Translations under genes and position numbers: made by a program
From: Dactylosporangium aurantiacum
Lineage (GTDB): Bacteria > Actinomycetota > Actinomycetes > Mycobacteriales > Micromonosporaceae
Length of the DNA: 64,000 nucleotides
Direction: 5' to 3'
Assembly: GCF_000716715.1 (NCBI RefSeq)
Contig: NZ_JNYJ01000026.1
Location: 43,778 to 107,777 of the forward strand
Notes under the pieces: model-generated
Told to the model about the DNA's origin: nothing
Database searches by the model: none
The model's input: only the letters and a program-made list of their open reading frames with translations
In this document: positions 46,480-56,072 of the stretch, in pieces
Numbering within the stretch: position 1 is the stretch's first letter
Layout: the number at the start of each line of letters is the position of its first letter

Positions 46480-48363
46480 TCACGTTCCACCGGATGACCG
46501 GTCGGCGTCCATACCCTGCCGGTCTTGGCCGGCGATGGGCAGCTTCACGTTGACGGACATGCCGGAGCCGGCCGGGTTGGCCAGTGTCAATGTGCCGCCG
46601 AGCGCCTCGACGCGGTCGCGCAGGGCAGCCAGGGTGGAGCCCTGGTTCGGGTCCGTGTCGCCAGCGCTGTCGTCGTGGACGGTCACGATGAGGATCTCGC
46701 CGGCCGCCGGCGCTTCCGTCGCCGACTCCTCGGCGACGACGTCGATGTCCACGGAGACCTCCGAGACGTCGGCATGCTTGGCCGAGTTGGCGAGCGCCAC
46801 CGAAATCACGTGGTAGGCGGCGACCTCGACGTAGCCGGGCAGGCGGTGGTTCACCCCGCCGCGCACCGTCACCGGGACCGCGCTGCGGCGGGCGAGCGCC
46901 TTGACCGCGGGGACCAGTCCGCCCTGGGAGAGGAGTGCCGGATGTATACCGCGGACGATCCGTTGAAGGTTCTCGAAGGCATCGGACAGCCCCGCGGCGG
47001 TGTCCGCCAACCGGGACCGTACCTCACCGAGCTCCTTGGGGACCATCGCCTCGGCGAAGCGCAGCTCCAGCCCGAGCGAGATGAGCCGCTGCTGCACGCT
47101 GTCGTGCAGCTCGCGTTCGAGGCCGCGGCGGGCCTCGTCCGCGGCGAAGACGAGCCGGGCCCGCGACGCGGTGAGCTCCGCTCGGCTCTCGGTGTTGGCG
47201 ATCGCGGTCGCGACAAGCTCGGTGAACTTCGCAAGCTCATGCTCGATGCCAAGCGGCGGCGGACCGGCCCGGCGCCATAAGGCGACGACGACGCCCCAGA
47301 CCCGGCCCTCGACGACAACCGGCGCGCCGACAGAGGCGTGCATGCCCCCCGCGCGGGCGAGATCGACCAGTGGACCGCTGTGACCCTCATAGGAGTCGAT
47401 GCGAGCCGGACGGGCGCCGTGCAGCACCACATCCGCGACGCCATCGGCGAAGTCAACCTGTCTGCCCAGCGTGGACCCGGATCCTGGATTTCTGTTGTAC
47501 TCGGCGACGCCGGTCACCGTCCTGGGACCGTCCCAGCGCCAGACCCGCGTGGCGTCCGCGTCGAACAGGTCGGCCGCCTCGGTGGCGACCGCTGCGACGA
47601 TCTCGTTGAAGGCGACGCCGTTGGCCACCAGCACCGCCACCCGGCGCAACGCCGCCTGCTGGGCGAGGAGCGCCTGCAGCCCGGCCCGGTTCGCCTGCAA
47701 GGATCGACCGGCCCGCAGCACGGTCACCAGCCCGGGCACCACCCCGTCCCGCAGCCGCCGCAGGACGCGGTCCGGGACGTCCCCGGGGACGACGAGCGCG
47801 CCCGGGTCCAACGGCAGCTGGATCTGGCCCTCGCGCCGCGGTGCCGGGTCAGGCTCGATCGTCGCGTACGGCAGCTGCATGGCGCACGCGATCCGATCGG
47901 AGGCTTCCGGAAGTACAGCGCGCACGTCGTCGGCGCCGAGGATCAGCCGGGTCATCTCGGCGACCGCGTCCGCCTCCCGCTTTCGTTCGATGGACTCGAG
48001 TGCCCGCATGCGGGCCAGCTGCGCCAGCGAACCGGACACCGTGGCGACCATGAGGTACACCGACAGCCCGAGCCAGTCCCGCCAGTCCTCGGTCTGGAAG
48101 CGCCCGATCGGCGGGGTGTGGAAGTAGTCGAACGCGAGCGCGCTGACGATCGACGTCGCCACACCCGACCACAGACCCCACACCGCGGAGACGACGAGGA
48201 TACCGGGCAGGTAGACGAGAGCCAGGGCCTCGAGCGGCGCAACTTGCCGCAGCGGGACGACCAGCAGGGTCTCCACGACGATGAACCCGGCGCCGACTGC
48301 GATCCCTATGGCGGCTGACGGCTGGCTGACCCGCACCAGCCATGACGCTAGGCGTCCGTGCAT
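46480..48363 (-). CDS. DUF4118-GAF sensor histidine kinase
   Basis: Membrane histidine kinase of 627 aa. An N-terminal KdpD-like DUF4118 membrane domain (about 15-125, four helices, SALAFDYFHTPPIGRFQTED) is followed by a GAF domain (about 250-400). The kinase core has LERELHDSVQQRLISLGLEL with the phospho-His, an N-box ALANSAKHA and a C-terminal ATP-binding domain of the HATPase type. The usual DGxG of the G1 box is replaced by DDSAGD, so ATP binding may be altered. ATG 48363 follows AGAGGA. It lies 247 bases upstream of the multi-sensor kinase on the same strand; their kinase parts are related. Confidence 0.92.
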   Translation of the reverse strand: MHGRLASWLVRVSQPSAAIGIAVGAGFIVVETLLVVPLRQVAPLEALALVYLPGILVVSAVWGLWSGVATSIVSALAFDYFHTPPIGRFQTEDWRDWLGLSVYLMVATVSGSLAQLARMRALESIERKREADAVAEMTRLILGADDVRAVLPEASDRIACAMQLPYATIEPDPAPRREGQIQLPLDPGALVVPGDVPDRVLRRLRDGVVPGLVTVLRAGRSLQANRAGLQALLAQQAALRRVAVLVANGVAFNEIVAAVATEAADLFDADATRVWRWDGPRTVTGVAEYNRNPGSGSTLGRQVDFADGVADVVLHGARPARIDSYEGHSGPLVDLARAGGMHASVGAPVVVEGRVWGVVVALWRRAGPPPLGIEHELAKFTELVATAIANTESRAELTASRARLVFAADEARRGLERELHDSVQQRLISLGLELRFAEAMVPKELGEVRSRLADTAAGLSDAFENLQRIVRGIHPALLSQGGLVPAVKALARRSAVPVTVRGGVNHRLPGYVEVAAYHVISVALANSAKHADVSEVSVDIDVVAEESATEAPAAGEILIVTVHDDSAGDTDPNQGSTLAALRDRVEALGGTLTLANPAGSGMSVNVKLPIAGQDRQGMDADRSSGGT

Positions 48364-48804
48364 CAATCGGTCCTCTTGGCGAACACGTTGGTTCCGGCGT
48401 GGCTGGGCAGGGCGGAACCGGTCGAGCGGAGGCAACCAGTCGATGCTAGGGCGAGGCGCATCGAACGCCGGACTCGTTACGGTCCGGGCGCCGCGGATCA
48501 CCCCATGATTCACCCCGGCTGCGGCGCATCGCGTGGCCACCATCAGCACCGTGGCCGCGAGGCCGATGCCGGCGTCCGAGACGCTCGCCAGCTTGATCAC
48601 CGAGCGCCGCCGCAAAGGGCATGCACGCGGAGGCCGTGCCCGAGGAGTGGCTGCCGGTGGTGTGCGGCTGCTGGCGAAATGCACGGTTTCGAACGTCCGA
48701 GAATTCACCGTTGTTGCAGCATTTTCCCCTGAATAATCGGACCTGGATAGGTCCGGAAATCAGCTATTGACGCAGTCCGATGGACGCGGCAAGACTCAGG
48801 GCCC
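48364..48804. other. 441-bp gap: divergent promoter region of the histidine kinase and a secreted protein
   Basis: No convincing gene. The half next to the plus-strand gene is AT-richer than its surroundings (48680-48770). A perfect hairpin CGGACCT-GGAT-AGGTCCG lies at 48738-48755. Confidence 0.6.
48738..48755 (+). promoter_or_regulatory. perfect 7-bp dyad upstream of the secreted protein gene
   Basis: CGGACCT (48738-48744), centre GGAT, AGGTCCG (48749-48755). It ends 49 bases before ATG 48805, where it could be an operator or a leader hairpin. Confidence 0.4.
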
Positions 48805-49755
48805 ATGAGGACATTGACCTCCATCGCATTAATTCTGGCCGTTGTCGTGGTGCCCGCGGCCCCCGCCGCCGCGGCAGCCCAGGCGGCATGCACGTGGCGG
48901 GTCACCGCACTGCCCGCCCCGGCCGGGTACTCCCACGCCGTCGCCAACGGTGTCGCATCGGTGTCCGGGACCGTCGTCGGCCACGCCGTCCGCGCCGACG
49001 GCACCGGCCGCGACGCCGTGGTGTGGCAGAACGGCAGCCCGCAGGTGCTGCCGAAGCCACCGATCGCGGGGAGCGGCTCCAACCGGGCGGACGTGGTCAA
49101 CAACCAGGGCGTGATCGCCGGTGTCTGGTCCGGCACCAACGGCGTCACGGCGTGGCGGTATCGGGCCGGCACCTACGAGCTGCTGCCCGCGCCAATGACG
49201 ATGGGCATCGCCGTCACCGGGATCAACACCGCCGGCGACATCATCGGCTCGTCGTTCATGCTCTCCGGCTCGTCCCAGGGTCTGCTGTGGAAGGCCGCGA
49301 CGCCGGCCCAGTACACGAGCCTGGGCTTCTCGACCTATGCGGTGGGCATCGACGACGCCGGCCGCTACGTGCTGAACACCGGAGTCATCGTCAACCCGGA
49401 CGGCTCACGCATCACCCTGTCGCGGCAGGTGTTCGTGCGCCTCTACGACCGTGGCCGGATCCTGACCGACGACCTGGCCAAGAAGACCGTCGTGGAGTGG
49501 AACACCTCGGGCCAGGTGGTCCGGGAGTTCTCCGGAAGCTACGGGCACGCGGTCAACACCGCAGGCGTGCTGGTGGCCACCCCTCCCGGCACCCCGTACG
49601 TGGCGGTCCGCAACGGCACCGCCTGGGAACCGTTCACGGTCCGGATGACCACCAGCGAAGGCATCACCGACGGCAACGTCATCGTGGCGAACTACGACCA
49701 CGACGGCACCACCGCGACCGAGCAGGTCGCCGGCACCTGGCAGCGCGGCTGCTAG
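48805..49755 (+). CDS. secreted protein with HAF-like/beta-propeller-like repeats
   Basis: Exported protein of 316 aa: Sec signal 1-28 ([18 protein letters not shown]), then a mature part with short repeats of about 45 residues in the style of HAF repeats, such as DVVNNQGVIAGVWSGTNGVTAW, GINTAGDIIGSSFML and GIDDAGRYVLNTG. Such repeats probably form a beta-propeller. There are only a few Cys residues (near the start of the mature part and the last residue). The function is unknown. It is alone on its strand, next to the pentonate operon, and preceded by a hairpin. Confidence 0.8.
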   Translation: MRTLTSIALILAVVVVPAAPAAAAAQAACTWRVTALPAPAGYSHAVANGVASVSGTVVGHAVRADGTGRDAVVWQNGSPQVLPKPPIAGSGSNRADVVNNQGVIAGVWSGTNGVTAWRYRAGTYELLPAPMTMGIAVTGINTAGDIIGSSFMLSGSSQGLLWKAATPAQYTSLGFSTYAVGIDDAGRYVLNTGVIVNPDGSRITLSRQVFVRLYDRGRILTDDLAKKTVVEWNTSGQVVREFSGSYGHAVNTAGVLVATPPGTPYVAVRNGTAWEPFTVRMTTSEGITDGNVIVANYDHDGTTATEQVAGTWQRGC

Positions 49756-49891
49756 ATTCCGCGGCCACGCTGAGGCGGGCCGCCGGGAACGTGCACCAGA
49801 TGTCCTTGGGACGCCCGGTGCCTGCCCGACGGCCCGCCACAGCGAGGGGTCCGGCGATGACGGGTGCCCCGCCGCCGTGCGATGTACGAAA

Positions 49892-51607
49892 TCAGTGGGA
49901 TTCGCGGGAGACCTCATCGCCGCTGGAGCCGAGCAGGAAGTCGCAGTCGGCGCCCGTGTTGGCCTGGCCGACGGTGTCCACGTAGAGGCGCTCCCAGCCG
50001 CGCCGCGGGCGGGCGAAGGCGTTCACGGCGGCGGCGGCAGGTGCTCTGGCTGCGAGTTCGGCGTCGGGGACGTCGACGTCCAAGCGTCGGGCCGCGACGT
50101 CGAGGACGATGATGTCGCCGGTGCGGACCTTCGCCAGCGGCCCGCCGGCGGCGGCCTCCGGCGTGACGTGCAGGACCACGGTGCCGTATGCGGTGCCGCT
50201 CATCCTGCCGTCGCAGATGCGGACCATGTCGCGGATGCCTTCGGCGAGCAGCTTGGCCGGCAGCGGCAGGTTGGCGACCTCCGGCATGCCGGGGTAGCCC
50301 TTCGGGCCGCAGCCGCGCAGGATCAGCACCGAGTCGGCGGTGACGCCGAGGTCCGGGTCGTCGAGGCGGGCGTGCAGGTCCTCGATCGAGTCGAAGACGA
50401 CCGCCGGACCGCGGTGTGACAGCAGTTCCGGTGACGCGGCGGCGGGTTTGATGACGGCGCCGTCCGGGGCGAGGTTGCCGTAGAGGACCGCGATCCCGGC
50501 GGCCGGCTGCAGCGGCTGTTCCCGCGGCCGGATGACCTCACGGTCGTAGACCTGGGCGCTGTCGAGGTACTCCACCAGCGGCCGTCCCGTGACGGTGAGC
50601 GCGGCGGGGTCGAGCAGGTCGCGGACCTCGTTGAGCACCGCGTGCAGCCCGCCGGCCCGGTGCAGGTCGTCCATCAGGAACCGGCCGGCCGGTTGGAGGT
50701 CCACCAGGAGCGGCACGTGCGCGCCGGTACGGTCGAAGTCGTCCTGCGTGAGCTCGACGCCGAGCCGGCCGGCGATGGCGAGGAGGTGGACCACCGCGTT
50801 GGTGGAGCCGCCGAGCGCGGCGAGGGCCACGATCGCGTTGAGGAACGAGCCGCGTGACATCACGGCGCTGGGCCGCCGACCGGCGTCGATCATGTCCACG
50901 ACGTGCACACCGGTGGCGTGGGCGGCCTCGAGCAGGCGGCTGTCGGGCGCGGGGATGCCGGCCACGCCGGGCAGCGTCATGCCGAGCACCTCGGCCAGCA
51001 GACCCATCGTGGAGGCGGTGCCCATCGTGTTGCAGTGCCCCTTGCTGCGGATCATCGAGGACTCCGAGCGGATGAACTCGGCGGCGCTGAGGGTGCCGGC
51101 GCGGACCTCCTCGCTGAGCTGCCAGACACCGGTGCCGCAGCCCAGCGGGGCGCCGCGGAAGGTCCCGGTCAGCATCGGGCCGCCGGGCATGACGACGGCG
51201 GGCAGGTCCACGGACGCGGCGGCCATCAGCAGCGACGGGATGGTCTTGTCGCAGCCGCCGAGCAGGACCACGCCGTCGATCGGGTTGGCCCGCAGCATCT
51301 CCTCGGTCGCCATCGCGGCCATGTTGCGCCACAGCATCGCCGTCGGGCGTACCTGCGTCTCCCCCAGCGACACCACCGGCAGGTTCAACGCGATGCCGCC
51401 GGCCTCGTGGATGCCGTCCCGGACGCTGCGGGCGACCTCGTCGAGGTGGGCGTTGCACGGGGTCAGGTCGGAGGCGGTGTTGGCGATCGCGATGTGCGGC
51501 CGGCCGTCGAACGCGTCGGCCGGCAGCCCGCGGCGCATCCAGGCGCGGTGCAGGTAGCTGTTGCGGTCGTTGCCCGCGTACCACTGCGCGCTGCGACGTG
51601 ACTGCAC
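49892..51607 (-). CDS. IlvD/Edd-family sugar-acid dehydratase (arabonate/xylonate type)
   Basis: Fe-S dehydratase (571 aa) that removes water from a sugar acid to give a 2-keto-3-deoxy acid. The three cluster cysteines are visible: Cys51 in TPCNAHLDE, Cys119 in GGCDKTIPS and Cys192 in GHCNTMGTAS, with DGRMSGTAYG late in the chain. The 571 aa and the GHCNTMG form fit pentonate dehydratases better than IlvD of branched-chain synthesis. It is the last gene of the operon with the FAH-family protein and a semialdehyde dehydrogenase, which fits L-arabonate or D-xylonate as the substrate; galactonate-like acids are possible. Confidence 0.9.
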   Translation of the reverse strand: MQSRRSAQWYAGNDRNSYLHRAWMRRGLPADAFDGRPHIAIANTASDLTPCNAHLDEVARSVRDGIHEAGGIALNLPVVSLGETQVRPTAMLWRNMAAMATEEMLRANPIDGVVLLGGCDKTIPSLLMAAASVDLPAVVMPGGPMLTGTFRGAPLGCGTGVWQLSEEVRAGTLSAAEFIRSESSMIRSKGHCNTMGTASTMGLLAEVLGMTLPGVAGIPAPDSRLLEAAHATGVHVVDMIDAGRRPSAVMSRGSFLNAIVALAALGGSTNAVVHLLAIAGRLGVELTQDDFDRTGAHVPLLVDLQPAGRFLMDDLHRAGGLHAVLNEVRDLLDPAALTVTGRPLVEYLDSAQVYDREVIRPREQPLQPAAGIAVLYGNLAPDGAVIKPAAASPELLSHRGPAVVFDSIEDLHARLDDPDLGVTADSVLILRGCGPKGYPGMPEVANLPLPAKLLAEGIRDMVRICDGRMSGTAYGTVVLHVTPEAAAGGPLAKVRTGDIIVLDVAARRLDVDVPDAELAARAPAAAAVNAFARPRRGWERLYVDTVGQANTGADCDFLLGSSGDEVSRESH

Positions 51608-51648
51608 GACACTCTCTCCTCAACAATCGACACAATGGAACCCGCCGG

Positions 51649-53178
51649 TCAGCCACCGAGCATCAATGTTCCGTTGACGCGGCGCGGGACGGGGCCGCAC
51701 GAGGGTTCGTCGCGCAGCTCGTCCGGCAGCAGGTCCTGCGGGACGTCCTGGAAGCAGACGGGGCGCAGCCAGCGGCGGATCGCGCCGGCACCGACGCTGG
51801 TGTGCAGCGCGTTGGTGGTGGCGGGGTAGGGACCGCCGTGGTGCATCGCCCACGTGACCGCCACACCCGTCGGGTAGCCGTTCCACACGACGCGCCCCGC
51901 CGTGCGGTGCGCGTGGTCCAGCAGCCGGGCGGCGGCGGGCCGGTCCTCGTCGTCGGCGTGGACGGTCACGGTGAGCGCCGGCCCGAACCGGCGCAGCGTG
52001 GCGAGGGCGTCGTCGTCGGTGTCGTACTCGACGAGGATCAGCGCCGGCCCGAAGCACTCTTCCAGCAGCGGGCCGTCGAGCGCGTCCGGCCGGGACCGCA
52101 GGAGCAGCGGCGAGCCCCAAAAGCCCTGGAAGCCCTGGAGGTCTTCGGCCGGCGCGTCGCCGCCCCGGGCGAGCACGTCGACGCCGGGTGCGGCGAGCAG
52201 GCGCCCGGCCCCGTCGGCGTACGCGCCGGCGATGCGCTCGCTGAGCATGATGCCGGCGCCGGCCGCGGCGACCCGGTCGGTGAGCGCCTGGGTCAGCGCC
52301 GCACCGGCGGTTCCGGACGGGATCAACGCGATGCCGGGTTTGGTGCAGAACTGCCCGACGCCGAGCATGAACGAGGCCGCGAGCCCGTCGCCGATCTGCG
52401 CGCCGCGGTCGCGTGCGGCGGCCCGGCCGACCACGACGGCGTTGACCGCGCCGAGCTCGCCGTAGAACGGGATCGGCGCCGGCCGGGCGGCGGCGAGGTC
52501 GGCGAGCAGCCGGCCGACGCGCACCGAGCCGGTGAACCCGACCGCGGTGATGTCCGGGTGCTGCACGAGCCGCGCCGCGGTGTCGTCGCTGTACACGAGT
52601 GACACCACGTCGGTGTGCAGGCCCGCGGCCCGGGCGCCGGCGAGCAGCGCGTCGCGGGACCGCAGCGAGGTGGCGGGGTGGGCCGGGTGGACCTTCGCGA
52701 TCACGGGGCAGCCGGCGGCGAGCGCGGAGGCGGTGTCGCCACCCGGTACGGAGAACGCGAACGGGAAGTTGGCGGCGCCGAAGACCGCCACCGGCCCCAG
52801 CGGGACAAGCATCCGCCGCAGGTCCGGGCGTGGACCCATCGGGGTCGTTCCGGCCTGGTCGATGGTGGCCTCGAGGTATGCGCCGTCGTCGAGGACGTCG
52901 GCGAAGAACCCGAGCTGGTACGCGGTGCGGGTCAGTTCCGTGTTCAGCCGTTGCCGGCCGAGGCCGGTCTCCCGGTCGGCGACCGCGACCAGCGCCGTGC
53001 GGCGGTCCTCCAGTGCCGCAGCCATGGCCCGCAGCATCGCGGCCCGGCCGGGGCGTCCGGCAGCTTCGAGGTCGCGGTGTGCGGCGTGGGCGCGGTCGCC
53101 GATCCGGTCGAGGTCCTCGGCGGGGACGTCGAGGACCTCGACGGTGGCGCCGGTGCTCGGGTCGATGCTGACGATCAT
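51649..53178 (-). CDS. 2-oxoglutarate semialdehyde (2,5-dioxovalerate) dehydrogenase-type ALDH
   Basis: NAD(P)-dependent aldehyde dehydrogenase (509 aa) of the KGSADH group, which oxidises 2-oxoglutarate semialdehyde to 2-oxoglutarate at the end of Weimberg-type pathways. Catalytic residues: Cys278 in GQFCTKPG, Glu241 in YGELGAVN, Asn137 in AANFPF and Lys162. The long form with the N-terminal DLDRIGDRAHAAHRDLEAAG and the late ATTNALHTSVGAGAIRRWLRPV block marks this subgroup. It overlaps the FAH gene by four bases and is separated by 41 bases from the dehydratase. Confidence 0.92.
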   Translation of the reverse strand: MIVSIDPSTGATVEVLDVPAEDLDRIGDRAHAAHRDLEAAGRPGRAAMLRAMAAALEDRRTALVAVADRETGLGRQRLNTELTRTAYQLGFFADVLDDGAYLEATIDQAGTTPMGPRPDLRRMLVPLGPVAVFGAANFPFAFSVPGGDTASALAAGCPVIAKVHPAHPATSLRSRDALLAGARAAGLHTDVVSLVYSDDTAARLVQHPDITAVGFTGSVRVGRLLADLAAARPAPIPFYGELGAVNAVVVGRAAARDRGAQIGDGLAASFMLGVGQFCTKPGIALIPSGTAGAALTQALTDRVAAAGAGIMLSERIAGAYADGAGRLLAAPGVDVLARGGDAPAEDLQGFQGFWGSPLLLRSRPDALDGPLLEECFGPALILVEYDTDDDALATLRRFGPALTVTVHADDEDRPAAARLLDHAHRTAGRVVWNGYPTGVAVTWAMHHGGPYPATTNALHTSVGAGAIRRWLRPVCFQDVPQDLLPDELRDEPSCGPVPRRVNGTLMLGG

Positions 53179-54053
53179 GCCGCGGCCGCCTGCGGGATGC
53201 CGCGCTGGACCGGGTTGGTCAGCGTGCCGATCATGTCGATGGTGATCCGGACGGTGTCACCGTCGGTCAGGGTGAACGGCGCCGGCGGCACGAGACCGGT
53301 GCCCGTGGACAGCACCGCGCCGTCGGGATGGACGTCGCCGCGCATGATGTACCCGACGAGGTCGTCCAACCGGCGGTGCAGCAGCGACGTGCTGGTGCTG
53401 CCCCGCCAGTGCTCGCGGCCGTCCCGTTCGATCGCGAGGTCGATCGCGAGGGCGTACGGGTCGCCGACGTCCCAGGCGGGCGTGATCCACGGGCCGAGGG
53501 CGCACGAGCCGTAGTAGGTCTTGGCCTGCGGCAGGTACAGCGGGTTCGCGGCTTCGATACTGCGCGACGACACGTCGTTGCAGACCGTGTAGCCGACGAT
53601 CTCACCGTACCGGTTGATCACCACGGCGAGTTCCGGCTCCGGGACGTCGATCTCGGAGTCGGCCCGGATGCCGATCGGCGCGCCGGGACCGCGGACCCGC
53701 CACGGCACCGACTTGAAGAACACCTCCGGCCGCTGCGCGTCGTACACCAGCGCGTACACGTCCGCGGCCCGTTCACTCTCCTCGATCCGGGCTTCCCGCG
53801 ACTCCTGATAGGTGACACCGCACGCCCACACCTCGGTCGACGCGTCGACCGGTGCCAGCAGCCGCACCCTGGACAGCGGCACCGCCGAACCCGGCACGGA
53901 CCGGCACAACCGTGCCTGCAGCTCGGTGGCCGGCAGCTGCCACAGCTGCGCCAGAGCCGAGACTCCCTCGATGTGGGTGACGGTGCCGTCGGTGTGGAGC
54001 CCGACGTGGACGTGGCCGTCCAACTCGTACCTGACGATGTTCAAGACCTGCAC
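53175..54053 (-). CDS. FAH-family 2-keto-3-deoxy-pentonate dehydratase
   Basis: Protein of 292 aa of the fumarylacetoacetate hydrolase superfamily. The metal ligands are Glu139 and Glu141 (in DVPEPELAVV) with Asp160 (in VCNDVSSRS), and the typical YYGSCALGPWI and GDTVRITIDMIGTLTNPV follow. Beside an IlvD/Edd dehydratase and a KGSADH the best role is dehydration of 2-keto-3-deoxy-arabonate or -xylonate to 2-oxoglutarate semialdehyde; the superfamily also holds hydrolases and decarboxylases. ATG 54053 lies 18 bases after the permease stop. Confidence 0.88.
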   Translation of the reverse strand: MQVLNIVRYELDGHVHVGLHTDGTVTHIEGVSALAQLWQLPATELQARLCRSVPGSAVPLSRVRLLAPVDASTEVWACGVTYQESREARIEESERAADVYALVYDAQRPEVFFKSVPWRVRGPGAPIGIRADSEIDVPEPELAVVINRYGEIVGYTVCNDVSSRSIEAANPLYLPQAKTYYGSCALGPWITPAWDVGDPYALAIDLAIERDGREHWRGSTSTSLLHRRLDDLVGYIMRGDVHPDGAVLSTGTGLVPPAPFTLTDGDTVRITIDMIGTLTNPVQRGIPQAAAA

Positions 54054-54071
54054 TCTTTCGAAGTCGTAAGG

Positions 54072-56072
54072 TCAGCCTTTGACCGCGCCGGCGGTGAGAC
54101 CTTCGGTCAGGAAGCGTTGCCCGAAGGCGTACATGATCACGACGGGGATGCTGACGAGCAGCGACGCGGCGGCGAGCTGCCCCTGCGGGACGACGTCGCC
54201 GGTGATCATCGCCTGCATGCCGACGGGGAGCGTCTTGTACTCGTCCTTGGTGAGGAACACGAAGGCGAAGAGGAACTCGTTCCAGGCGTTGGTGAGGGTG
54301 AACAGCGCCACGGCGAGGAGACCGGGTTTGGCGAGGGGCAGCACCACCCGGCCGAACGCCTGCAGGCGGGTGCAGCCGTCGACCAGCGCGGCCTCCTCCA
54401 GCTCGATGGGGATCGAGGAGAAGTACCCGGTGAGCAGCCAGGTGGCGAACGGCAGCGTGAACGTCGGGTACGTCACGACGAGGGACCACAGCGAGTCGTT
54501 GAGCCGCACGCCGATGAGCAGCTGGTACAGCGGGATGAACAGCAGCGCTCCCGGCATCACGTAGGTGAGCAGCACCGTCACGGTGAAGCTCTGCGCTCCG
54601 CGGAACCGCAGCCGGGCCAGCGCGTAGCCGGCCAGGGCGGCGCAGACGAGGGCGGCCACGGTCGACGCCAGGGACACCAGGACGGTGTTGACGTACCAGC
54701 GGCCGAAGGGCTGGTTGGCGAACAGGTCACTGAACTGCTGCAGGGTCCACGGTGCGGGCCACAGGTCGCTGGAGTGCATGACGATCTGGCCTTCAGATTT
54801 GAACGCCGTGACGAAGATCCAGTACAGCGGGCCGAGCACGAAGATGAGCAGTCCGGCCAGCGCGACCCAGGAGCCCAGGCCCGACAGCGAGGACGACGCC
54901 CGGCGATGCCCCCAGGTCCGCAACGCCGAGGCCACCCGGCCGACCGCCGCCGCGACGAGCAGGATCGCCGCCAGCACCACCGCCGCTTTCCAGAAGATCT
55001 GCGGCGACGCCCAGGCCAGCAGCGCGGCGATCGTCACCGCCATGGCCCATGGCATGGCCCTGCGCACCGGTCCGGGCGGCCCGGACGGTGTGCTGGCCTC
55101 GCCGCCGCGCGTCAGCCGGACCAGGACGTACACCAGCGCGCCGATGATCGGCAGCATGATGAGGGTGACCGCCGCCCCGGCCCCGAACTGCAGTTGCAGG
55201 ATCGCCTTGGAGTAGGCGACGAGCACGTACGGTGCGGTCGCGTCGCCCGGGCCGCCCTGGGTCAGCAGCCAGATGAGGTCGAAGTTGTTGAAGGTCCAGA
55301 TCGAGGACAACGTCACGGTCACGGTGAGCACGTGCCGCAGTCCGGGCAGGGTCACGTGGATGAACTGCCGCACCGCCGAGGCACCGTCGATGGTCGCCGC
55401 CTCGTACAGCTCCGCCGGGATGGCTTTGAGTCCCGCGAGGAACGTCACGGTGAAGAACGGCACCCCTTTCCACACGTTGACGAGGATCACCGACGGCATG
55501 GCCAGTGACGGGTCGGACAGCCAGCCCGCGGGCCAGGCGTCGACCAGGTGCGCGGCGGCCAGCAGCGGCCCGATCCCCGAGTCGGTGAGCAGGGTGTTGA
55601 CGCTGCCGAAGATCGGGTCGAGCAGGGCGCGCCAGCCGAACGCGGTCACCACCGTCGGCACCACCCACGGCAGCAGCAGCAGACCGGCCAGCAGGGCCCG
55701 CCCGCGGCGGCGATGGTGCAGCAGCAGTGCCGCGGCGAGCCCCAGCACCACCTTGAACACCTCGGCGTAGGCGGTGAACACGAACGAGTTCATGACGCCG
55801 GTGCGGAACTGTTCGTCGCCGGCGAGGGTGAGGTAGTTGTCCAGGCCGACGAAGACGGTGTCCTGGCCGTGGCGTTCGGTGGTGCTGGTGATGATCGACC
55901 GGGCGATCGGGACGAGGACGAGCCCGCCGACGAGCAGGGCCATGGGCGCCAGGAACAGCGCCGCGAGCCGCCAGTCGCGGCCCAGCCGCCGCTGGGTCGG
56001 TGTGAGGGAGCCGCCGCCCGGCGACGAGGGTGTCTTCGTCGCTGGGGGCGGCGGTGTCAGCACCGATGTCAC
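54072..56072 (-). CDS. fused sugar ABC transporter permease (MalF-like plus MalG-like)
   Basis: One 666-aa polypeptide holding both membrane subunits of a CUT1-type sugar importer. The first half (about 30-320) is MalF/UgpA-like, with the EAA-type loop IDGASAVRQFIHVTLPGLRHV. The second (about 400-666) is MalG/UgpE-like, with the loop VDGCTRLQAFGRVVLPLAKPG. A linker of about 80 residues contains extra hydrophobic stretches (WAMAVTIAALLAWAS and AAVVLAAILLVAAAVG). These subunits are normally separate genes. No ATPase gene is present in the operon, so a shared MsmK-like ATPase is inferred. It overlaps the binding-protein gene by four bases. Confidence 0.93.
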   Translation of the reverse strand: MTSVLTPPPPATKTPSSPGGGSLTPTQRRLGRDWRLAALFLAPMALLVGGLVLVPIARSIITSTTERHGQDTVFVGLDNYLTLAGDEQFRTGVMNSFVFTAYAEVFKVVLGLAAALLLHHRRRGRALLAGLLLLPWVVPTVVTAFGWRALLDPIFGSVNTLLTDSGIGPLLAAAHLVDAWPAGWLSDPSLAMPSVILVNVWKGVPFFTVTFLAGLKAIPAELYEAATIDGASAVRQFIHVTLPGLRHVLTVTVTLSSIWTFNNFDLIWLLTQGGPGDATAPYVLVAYSKAILQLQFGAGAAVTLIMLPIIGALVYVLVRLTRGGEASTPSGPPGPVRRAMPWAMAVTIAALLAWASPQIFWKAAVVLAAILLVAAAVGRVASALRTWGHRRASSSLSGLGSWVALAGLLIFVLGPLYWIFVTAFKSEGQIVMHSSDLWPAPWTLQQFSDLFANQPFGRWYVNTVLVSLASTVAALVCAALAGYALARLRFRGAQSFTVTVLLTYVMPGALLFIPLYQLLIGVRLNDSLWSLVVTYPTFTLPFATWLLTGYFSSIPIELEEAALVDGCTRLQAFGRVVLPLAKPGLLAVALFTLTNAWNEFLFAFVFLTKDEYKTLPVGMQAMITGDVVPQGQLAAASLLVSIPVVIMYAFGQRFLTEGLTAGAVKG

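Noticed and set aside
49774..49838. Inverted repeat GGCGGGCCG/CGGCCCGCC between the secreted protein gene and the dehydratase gene
   Set aside because: Nine-bp arms are separated by 47 bases, too far for a convincing terminator.
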